From NCBI GenBank assembly GCA_903912585.1, contig CAIWHY010000393.1, positions 1 through 10,531 of the forward strand: a DNA stretch of 10,531 nucleotides. The letters are read 5' to 3'. Positions 6,673-10,531 of the stretch are shown here, piece by piece. Below the pieces are notes generated by a model, which ran no database searches, was not told where the DNA came from, and saw only the letters and a program-made list of their open reading frames with translations. Made by a program: the position numbers and the translations under genes. The stretch's first letter is position 1; each line of letters starts with the position of its first letter. This stretch comes from an uncultured Thermoleophilia bacterium (GTDB taxonomy: Bacteria; Actinomycetota; Thermoleophilia; UBA2241).

Positions 6673-6693
6673 GATACGGCATTCTATCGTATC
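6673..6693 (-). promoter_or_regulatory. Candidate -10 of the wbpA operon inside an inverted repeat
   Basis: On the minus strand TAGAAT (6686-6681) is a 5/6 match to the -10 consensus. It places transcription start near 6674, about 48 bases before the GTG. No good -35 is visible. The -10 sits within the inverted repeat GATACG (6673-6678), 9 bases, CGTATC (6688-6693), an arrangement that suggests an operator. This was seen by eye and is unproven. Confidence 0.4.
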
Positions 6694-6814
6694 GGGCGCG
6701 CCGGGCCGCCGGGCTCCGACCAGGCGCGAGCCCGCCCCGGGCCCGGCGCCCGCACGACCTTCCGCGCGCGGCCTCCACACCCCGGGCACGGCTGCCGATA
6801 CGTGGGGCGACGGG

Positions 6815-6820
6815 TACAAT
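6815..6820 (+). promoter_or_regulatory. -10-like TACAAT placing transcription start on the ATG
   Basis: TACAAT is a 5/6 match to the -10 consensus and ends exactly 7 bases before the ATG at 6827. With usual spacing, transcription would begin on the A of that ATG, giving a leaderless mRNA. The -35 is poor. An alternative is TCCACA (6774-6779), 17 bases, GATACG (6797-6802), which would give a short leader containing GAAGGA upstream of the in-frame ATG at 6833. Confidence 0.4.
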
Positions 6821-6826
6821 CGAAGG

Positions 6827-7369
6827 ATGAACATGGCGCGACGCCCAGACGTGGAGAGCATCCCGGCGGACCTGGACAGATTCCTCGCGACGTTCTTCGC
6901 GCGCCGCGGCTGGCGCAGCGAGATCAAGTACGATCCGGGCGCCGACCGGCTGTACCTCGAGGTCCGGCTCGAGAGCCGCAGGCTCTCCGCCGACGACCGC
7001 TTCCTCTCCCTGGTCGAGTACTTCGCGCGCGCCCAGGACTCCGTCCTGCGCCAGCGCGCCGGGCTCCCGCTCCAGTGCCGGCTCTACGCGGAGGACGGGA
7101 GTGAGCTCACCACTCTCCTGCACTCGCGCGGCTCCAGCTACCTGGACGACAACGCGCGCGGCTCGGGCATGAAGCGCCGCCTGGCGTGGCTCGGGTTCAG
7201 GCGGCGCTTCTTCCTGCGCATCCTGCCGGGGGCCGTGTTGTGGGCGGCGGCGTTCGTCTTCATCGTGGACGTCCTCGGCCTCTCTCCATCGCTCACCGTG
7301 TTCGTCGCCCTCGCCGCGCTCGGCCTGCAGGCCGTGGTCGTGTGGCAGCTGGCCTCCCGGCGAAGCTGA
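6827..7369 (+). CDS. Unrecognised protein: soluble N-terminal domain plus two C-terminal membrane helices
   Basis: A protein of 180 residues that I do not recognise. Residues 1-115 look soluble and mixed alpha/beta, with a run of charged helices (LDRFLATFFARRGWR, 16-30) and a strand-rich middle (RLYLEVRLESRRL, 41-53). A basic patch (KRRLAWLGFRRRFFLR, 116-131) leads into two hydrophobic helices at about 131-150 and 156-176, joined by a short LSPS turn. The basic patch suggests the N-terminal domain stays in the cytoplasm. Two in-frame ATGs compete. The one at 6827 is preceded directly by a -10-like element (leaderless model), while the one at 6833 has GAAGGA 5 bases upstream. The gene lies 33 bases before the GAF-PP2C phosphatase gene on the same strand, so the two are probably co-transcribed and may be functionally linked. 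Confidence 0.8.
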   Translation: MNMARRPDVESIPADLDRFLATFFARRGWRSEIKYDPGADRLYLEVRLESRRLSADDRFLSLVEYFARAQDSVLRQRAGLPLQCRLYAEDGSELTTLLHSRGSSYLDDNARGSGMKRRLAWLGFRRRFFLRILPGAVLWAAAFVFIVDVLGLSPSLTVFVALAALGLQAVVVWQLASRRS

Positions 7370-7370
7370 G

Positions 7371-7395
7371 CGCTCAGGTCCGGCGCCGCTGAGCG
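7371..7395 (+). repeat. Inverted repeat between the 180-aa gene and the phosphatase gene
   Basis: CGCTCAG (7371-7377) and CTGAGCG (7389-7395) form a 7-base stem with an 11-base loop, ending just before the AGGA preceding the GTG at 7403. A second CTGAGC at 7366-7371 also makes a 12-base perfect palindrome, CTGAGCGCTCAG (7366-7377), overlapping the stop codon. The RNA could switch between two pairings. This may tune termination or translation of the phosphatase gene. Confidence 0.35.
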
Positions 7396-7402
7396 TACAG
7401 GA

Positions 7403-8725
7403 GTGGCGCAGCCGCGCGCCGAACTCTCCTCTATGCCCCCTGAAGATCCACTGGTGACTCCGCTCGCCCTGCTGGGCGACCTCGGCGAGCTGCTCGAGGC
7501 AAGCACGGTCGAGGACGTGCTGCGCACCGCCGTGGCCGGCGCCTGCCGGCTGAGCGGCTCGCGCCGCGGGACGGCGGGCCTCTTCGACGGCGAGGCGGCG
7601 ACCACCGACACCTGGTTCGACGCCCGGGCCGGCTGGACGCGCGAGCGCCGGCGCTGGAGCGCGGGCTCCGGGGCGCCCGGGCGCGCCTGCGCCTCCGCGG
7701 AGACCGTCGTCCGCAACGAGCTCCGCGAGGAAGGCTCGTGGTCGGAGGAGGCGAGCGGCCTCGGGCCCGTGCGCCTCGCCTGCCTGCCGCTCCCGTTCGA
7801 AGAAGAGCGCGCCCTCGGCTTCCTGATGGTCGGCGACCGCGACGCGGACTTCTCGCCCGGCGACGTGCGCCTGCTCAGCGCGTATTGCCGGGTCGTAGCG
7901 ACACGCCTGCGTGAGGTCGTCGGCGCAGGCCGGCGGGCGATCGTCGGCTCCGCCGCCCAGGCCGACGTGGCAGAGCGTCTGCAGAGCCGGCTGTTGCCGG
8001 GCGAGCCTCCGCATCTTGCCGGCGCGGAGATCGCGTTTGCCTACCGCTCGGCGAGCGCCGGGGTGCTCAGCGGCGGCGACTTCGTCGACTACTACACGCG
8101 CCCGCCGTCCTCGACCCTCGCCTTCGCCATCGGCGACGTGGCCGGCAAGGGCGTCGAGGCCATGGCGGTCACTTTCGTTACCAAGTACATCCTGCGGGCG
8201 GCCGTCTTCGGCGGGCAGCTCTCCTGGCCCATCGACCCCGGCGAGGCGCTGCAGGAACTGCGGACGGCGCTGCTCGAGCAGCCCGACTTCGGCGAGGACA
8301 CGGAGCGCTTCGTCACCGTCCTCTTCGGGCTGCTCAGCGTACGCCACGGTACCCTGGAGCTCGCCAGCGCCGGCCACCCGACGCCGTTCCTCATCCGCGC
8401 CGGCGCCGTCGAGCGGCCGCTGCTCCTCACGGAGCCGGCCATCGGGGTCGAGCTCGGCGCCGCGCTCGCGCGCTATCCCACGGAGACGCTCCAGGTACGT
8501 CCCGGCGACATCGTGGTGCTGTTCACCGACGGCATCACCGAGATGCGCGACCGGCAGGGCCGGTTCTTCGAGGAGGAGATGGCCGGCCTCCTCGCGCCCT
8601 GTCACGACCGGCCGGCGGCAGAGGTCGTGAGCCTCCTCATGGAAGCCGCCGAAGCGTTCTCGGCGCGCCCTGCCGGCGACGACCGCGCCGTGCTCTGCAT
8701 CAGGCTCACCGGCGACGTGGAGTAG
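7403..8725 (+). CDS. GAF domain-PP2C serine phosphatase (RsbU/SpoIIE family)
   Basis: A cytosolic protein of 440 residues. Residues about 25-172 resemble a GAF sensor domain (LLEASTVEDVLRTAVAGACRL, then LGFLMVGDRDADFSPGDVRLL). A short helical linker with the typical AERLQSRLLPG (190-200) leads to a PP2C/PPM phosphatase domain at about 205-436. Metal-binding and catalytic motifs are intact: SGGDFVDYY with D226 and D229, IGDVAGKG with D245, SAGHPTPFL, LFTDGITE with D376, and GDDRAVL with D427. Relatives dephosphorylate anti-sigma-factor antagonists (STAS proteins) in partner-switching stress pathways, but no such partner is in the window. GTG 7403 is the longest start, yet its AGGA touches the start codon directly. 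ATG 7433 is an alternative that leaves both domains whole. It is likely co-transcribed with the preceding membrane protein. Confidence 0.92.
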   Translation: MAQPRAELSSMPPEDPLVTPLALLGDLGELLEASTVEDVLRTAVAGACRLSGSRRGTAGLFDGEAATTDTWFDARAGWTRERRRWSAGSGAPGRACASAETVVRNELREEGSWSEEASGLGPVRLACLPLPFEEERALGFLMVGDRDADFSPGDVRLLSAYCRVVATRLREVVGAGRRAIVGSAAQADVAERLQSRLLPGEPPHLAGAEIAFAYRSASAGVLSGGDFVDYYTRPPSSTLAFAIGDVAGKGVEAMAVTFVTKYILRAAVFGGQLSWPIDPGEALQELRTALLEQPDFGEDTERFVTVLFGLLSVRHGTLELASAGHPTPFLIRAGAVERPLLLTEPAIGVELGAALARYPTETLQVRPGDIVVLFTDGITEMRDRQGRFFEEEMAGLLAPCHDRPAAEVVSLLMEAAEAFSARPAGDDRAVLCIRLTGDVE

Positions 8726-8787
8726 ACTAGGTGTCGCCGCACGCCGATACATGCAAACGACCGTCGGCAAGGCAAGGAGGCCCGGCC

Positions 8788-9207
8788 GTGAAAAGCGCTC
8801 GCCTGCGCCGCCAGGACGGCCTGATCCGTGAGGCGATCTGGCTGTTCGTCATCGTCGCCATCATCGCCGTGGTCGTGCTCGACGGCCTCGCGCTCTTCCA
8901 CGCCAACCAGTCGGTGCGAGACGCCGCGGCGGGGGCGGCCAACGAGGCACGCAACGCGTACTCCCAGTCGCCCACGCTCGCCAGCGCGCGCCTTGCCGCC
9001 CAGGACTACCTCGCGAGTAACGGCGACACGTTCGTCAAAATGACGACCAGCCAGGCGGCGGACGGCACGATCGCGTTCTCGGTCACCGCGAAGGCCCACG
9101 CCGACACGTACGCGTTCAAGTACCTGCGCTACGTGGGGCTCAAGAAGTGGGTGCAGCAGACGAGCAATCCGGCCGTCACGCGCAGCTCGGACAACTCCTC
9201 GCTGTAG
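8788..9207 (+). CDS. Small single-pass membrane protein, TadE-like topology
   Basis: A protein of 139 residues. A short basic N-terminus (KSARLRRQDGLIREA) is followed by one strong hydrophobic helix at about 16-36 (IWLFVIVAIIAVVVLDGLAL). An alanine-rich helical stretch follows (VRDAAAGAANEARNAY and ARLAAQDYLASNG), then a predicted strand-rich end with FSVTAKAHADTYAFKYLRYV. This layout resembles TadE/TadG-like pilus-assembly proteins, which keep a short cytoplasmic tail and a long outer part, but similarity is too weak for a firm call and no tad genes are nearby. I chose GTG 8788 because AAGGAGG (8774-8780) is 7 bases upstream. The frame can be extended to a GTG at 8731, but that adds 19 residues of low plausibility and has no ribosome binding site. 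It lies 62 bases after the phosphatase gene, so it may share its transcript or have its own promoter. Confidence 0.75.
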   Translation: MKSARLRRQDGLIREAIWLFVIVAIIAVVVLDGLALFHANQSVRDAAAGAANEARNAYSQSPTLASARLAAQDYLASNGDTFVKMTTSQAADGTIAFSVTAKAHADTYAFKYLRYVGLKKWVQQTSNPAVTRSSDNSSL

Positions 9208-9215
9208 ACCCGGGG

Positions 9216-9236
9216 GCGCCGCGGGTAGCGCGGCGC
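9216..9236. terminator. Stem-loop between convergent genes
   Basis: GCGCCGCG (9216-9223) and CGCGGCGC (9229-9236) pair perfectly over 8 bases around a 5-base loop (GGTAG). The hairpin lies after the membrane protein stop (9207), and its last base is the first base of the ddl stop codon on the other strand. It probably terminates transcription from the plus strand and perhaps from both. It lacks a T-tract. Confidence 0.5.
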
Positions 9237-10306
9237 TACTGGTCGGTGCACAGCCCGCTGCGGGCGGCGTGACGCTGCAGGCCGAGCTGCACGATCTCCT
9301 CGACGAGCGCCTCGTTGCTCACGCCGGACGCCGCCCAGAGGCGCGGGAACCCGCTCATCGCCGTCATGCCCGGGATCGTGTTGATCTCGTTGAGCAGGAC
9401 GCTCCCCGTCTCGGGCTCGTAGAAGAAGTCGCAGCGCGCGTAGCCGGCGCAGTCCAGCGACTCGAACGCCTTGGCGGCGAGGCGGCCGACCTCGGCCTGG
9501 ACCTCGTCGCCGACCGGGGCCGGGATCTCGAAGGACATCATGCCCTCGGTGTACTTGGACTCGTAGTCGTAGAACTCGTTGACCGGGGTCACCTCGCCGG
9601 CGACGGAGGCGCGCGGCAGACCGTTGCCGAGGAGGCTGCACTCCAGCTCGCGGCCCGGCGAGGACGCCTCGATGATCACCTTGCGGTCGTAGGTCGCGGC
9701 GAGCTCGAGCGCCGGGCCCAGCTCGGCACGGTCGTGCGCCTTGGTCATGCCCACGCTCGAGCCGAGATTGACCGGCTTCACGAAGACCGGGTACTCCAGG
9801 CGCCCTTCCACGGCCGCCACGGCCGCGGGACCGGTGGCGGCCGCGTCGCGCAGCACGAGGTAGTCGACCTGCGGCAGGCCGCGCGCCGCGAAGACGTCCT
9901 TCATCAGCTCTTTGTCCATGCCGACGGAGCTGCCCACGACGCCGGAGCCGGCGTAGGCGACGCCCGCCATCTCCAGCAGACCCTGGATCGTGCCGTCCTC
10001 GGCGAAGGTGCCGTGCATGATCGGAAAGGCGAAGTCGACCGACGCGAAGGAGCCGGAGCCGTCGGCGAAGCCGGGGCGCGACGGGTCGATGACGAGGTGC
10101 ACCGGCTCGCACGCGACCTCTTCGAGGCCGCCGCTCAAGGCCGCGCCCAGGTCGGCCGGGCGGACCCAGCGGCCGTCCCGGGTGATGCCCACCGGGAGGA
10201 TCTCGTACTTCTCCGGGTCGAGCATCCGGGCCACGAAAGCAGCGGAGGCGAGGGAGATGTCGTGCTCGGCCGAACGGCCGCCGAAGATCAGGGCGAGCTT
10301 GAGCAT
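9236..10306 (-). CDS. ddl: D-alanine--D-alanine ligase
   Basis: A cytosolic ATP-grasp ligase of 356 residues that joins two D-alanines for the peptidoglycan stem peptide. Family signatures appear in order: IFGGRSAEHDIS (7-18), HGTFAEDGTIQG (98-109), SSVGMDKELMK (126-136), FVKPVNLGSSVGM (175-187), the omega loop YDYESKYTEGMMSFEIPA (246-263), GYARCDFFYE and LLNEINTIPGMTAMSGFP (304-321). The Lys-Tyr pair (251-252) in the omega loop is that of D-Ala-D-Ala enzymes. It lacks the His-containing loop of VanA-type D-Ala-D-Lac ligases, so no vancomycin resistance is implied. I chose ATG 10306 because homologues begin near the MLKLALIFGG strand and AGGG lies 8 bases upstream. The frame extends to 10342, but those 12 residues look non-coding. 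The upstream partial gene is 77 bases away and separated by a large inverted repeat. Confidence 0.97.
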   Translation of the reverse strand: MLKLALIFGGRSAEHDISLASAAFVARMLDPEKYEILPVGITRDGRWVRPADLGAALSGGLEEVACEPVHLVIDPSRPGFADGSGSFASVDFAFPIMHGTFAEDGTIQGLLEMAGVAYAGSGVVGSSVGMDKELMKDVFAARGLPQVDYLVLRDAAATGPAAVAAVEGRLEYPVFVKPVNLGSSVGMTKAHDRAELGPALELAATYDRKVIIEASSPGRELECSLLGNGLPRASVAGEVTPVNEFYDYESKYTEGMMSFEIPAPVGDEVQAEVGRLAAKAFESLDCAGYARCDFFYEPETGSVLLNEINTIPGMTAMSGFPRLWAASGVSNEALVEEIVQLGLQRHAARSGLCTDQ

Positions 10307-10313
10307 GCTGGGT

Positions 10314-10319
10314 ACCCTA
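10314..10319 (-). promoter_or_regulatory. TAGGGT upstream of ddl: weak -10 or ribosome binding site
   Basis: On the minus strand TAGGGT (10319-10314) fits TAnnnT and would start transcription one base before the ddl ATG. The same bases contain AGGG 8 bases from the ATG, a fair ribosome binding site. The two readings conflict because a near-leaderless transcript would lack the AGGG. The ribosome binding site reading is the more conservative one. Confidence 0.3.
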
Positions 10320-10346
10320 CCCGCGGGTCTGAGGCCGCGCAAGCGC

Positions 10347-10392
10347 GCCGCGTGAGCCGCTCAGGCGGCGGCCGTCGCGGCGCTCACGCGGC
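10347..10392 (-). terminator. 11-base inverted repeat between the partial gene and ddl
   Basis: GCCGCGTGAGC (10347-10357) and GCTCACGCGGC (10382-10392) are perfect reverse complements with 24 bases between them. The right arm contains the stop codon of the upstream gene (10384-10386). The loop itself holds a smaller GCCG/CGGC pairing (10371-10381). Its place after that gene and before ddl suits a terminator or attenuator. There is no T-tract. Confidence 0.4.
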
Positions 10393-10531
10393 CGCCATGG
10401 TGGCGCACACGAGGCGGTCGAGGAAGGCGTTGGCCGCCTTGAGCTGGTCGAGCGAATCGGCGAACGCCGGCATCTCGTCGAGCACGAGCGCGTCGATCAG
10501 CACGTCGACCATGACGCGCCGCAGCACGTGC
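10384..10531 (-). CDS. Partial gene: C-terminal end of an unidentified helical protein
   Basis: Only the last 48 codons are inside the window; the gene continues past 10531. The minus-strand frame ending in TGA at 10384-10386 translates as a run beginning HVLRRVMVDVLIDALVLDEM and ending DRLVCATMAAA. It looks like two or three amphipathic helices, with an acidic and leucine-rich pattern. No catalytic motif is visible, and I do not recognise the family. It could be the C-terminal helical part of many proteins. The frame choice is supported by the amphipathic amino acid pattern and G/C-ending codons; the other minus-strand frames look worse. It lies upstream of ddl on the same strand. Confidence 0.6.
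   Translation of the reverse strand, partial: HVLRRVMVDVLIDALVLDEMPAFADSLDQLKAANAFLDRLVCATMAAA

Noticed and set aside
6721..6760. GC-rich repeats such as CCGGGCCCGG in the wbpA upstream region
   Set aside because: This short palindrome in very GC-rich DNA is expected by composition and does not align with a gene end.
3801..6830. A 1009-codon plus-strand open frame opposite the wbp operon
   Set aside because: It is a shadow of the three minus-strand genes. Its translation is a low-complexity run rich in Val, Ala, Asp, Glu, His and Arg with no motifs, as expected for the antisense of high-GC genes.
6623..8770. A 715-codon minus-strand open frame opposite the 180-aa and phosphatase genes
   Set aside because: It is antisense to two well-supported genes, with Arg/Ala/Glu-rich low-complexity translation and no recognisable domain.
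8731..8787. N-terminal extension of the small membrane protein
   Set aside because: There is no ribosome binding site before GTG 8731, while GTG 8788 has AAGGAGG at 7 bases. The added 19 residues have no plausible signal function.
9236..10306. VanA-type D-Ala-D-Lac ligase (glycopeptide resistance)
   Set aside because: The omega loop contains the Lys-Tyr pair of ordinary D-Ala-D-Ala ligases, and no vanH, vanX or vanRS genes are nearby.

Overview
This is a GC-rich bacterial window, very dense in genes. Its codon usage is strongly G/C-ending, six of its ten complete genes appear to start with GTG or TTG, and one gene may be leaderless. Together these suggest an Actinomycetota-like organism, possibly of the Thermoleophilia type. 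That placement is an inference from composition and gene content and is not proven. I see ten complete protein genes and one partial gene, but no RNA genes, mobile elements, CRISPR arrays or phage genes. No gene-free stretch exceeds 300 bases; the longest are the divergent promoter regions at 2036-2204 and 6627-6826.

Region A (36-3524) is a divergent uptake and regulator locus. On the minus strand an APC-superfamily amino acid/amine permease (413-2035, probable TTG start) is followed 26-29 bases later by a small cupin that looks like the C-terminal domain of the ethanolamine-utilisation protein EutQ. Facing away from them is a cytosolic PAS-PAS-coiled-coil-LuxR regulator (2205-3524). The 169-bp gap holds back-to-back candidate promoters that share the palindrome TATCGCGATA. 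The simplest reading is that the regulator senses a signal and controls uptake of an amine or amino acid.

Region B (3594-6626, minus strand) is a compact three-gene nucleotide-sugar operon: a WbpA-type UDP-N-acetylglucosamine 6-dehydrogenase, a WbpB/WlbA-type Gfo/Idh/MocA 3-dehydrogenase, and a WbpD-type left-handed beta-helix N-acetyltransferase. This is the route to UDP-2,3-diacetamido-2,3-dideoxy-glucuronic acid for a surface polysaccharide. The PLP aminotransferase step (WbpE) is missing here, and the operon is closed off at both ends.

Region C (6827-9207, plus strand) has an unrecognised protein with a soluble domain and two C-terminal membrane helices, then a GAF-PP2C (RsbU/SpoIIE-type) serine phosphatase, then a small single-pass membrane protein of TadE-like topology. 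The first two are likely co-transcribed. A partner-switching or stress-signalling role is plausible for the phosphatase, but no anti-sigma factor or antagonist lies in the window.

Region D (9236-10531, minus strand) is a canonical D-alanine--D-alanine ligase (ddl) for peptidoglycan synthesis. Upstream of it is the C-terminal end of an unidentified helical protein cut off by the window edge. GC-rich stem-loops without T-tracts sit at both convergent gene boundaries (3576-3591 and 9216-9236), and a third strong inverted repeat lies between the partial gene and ddl.
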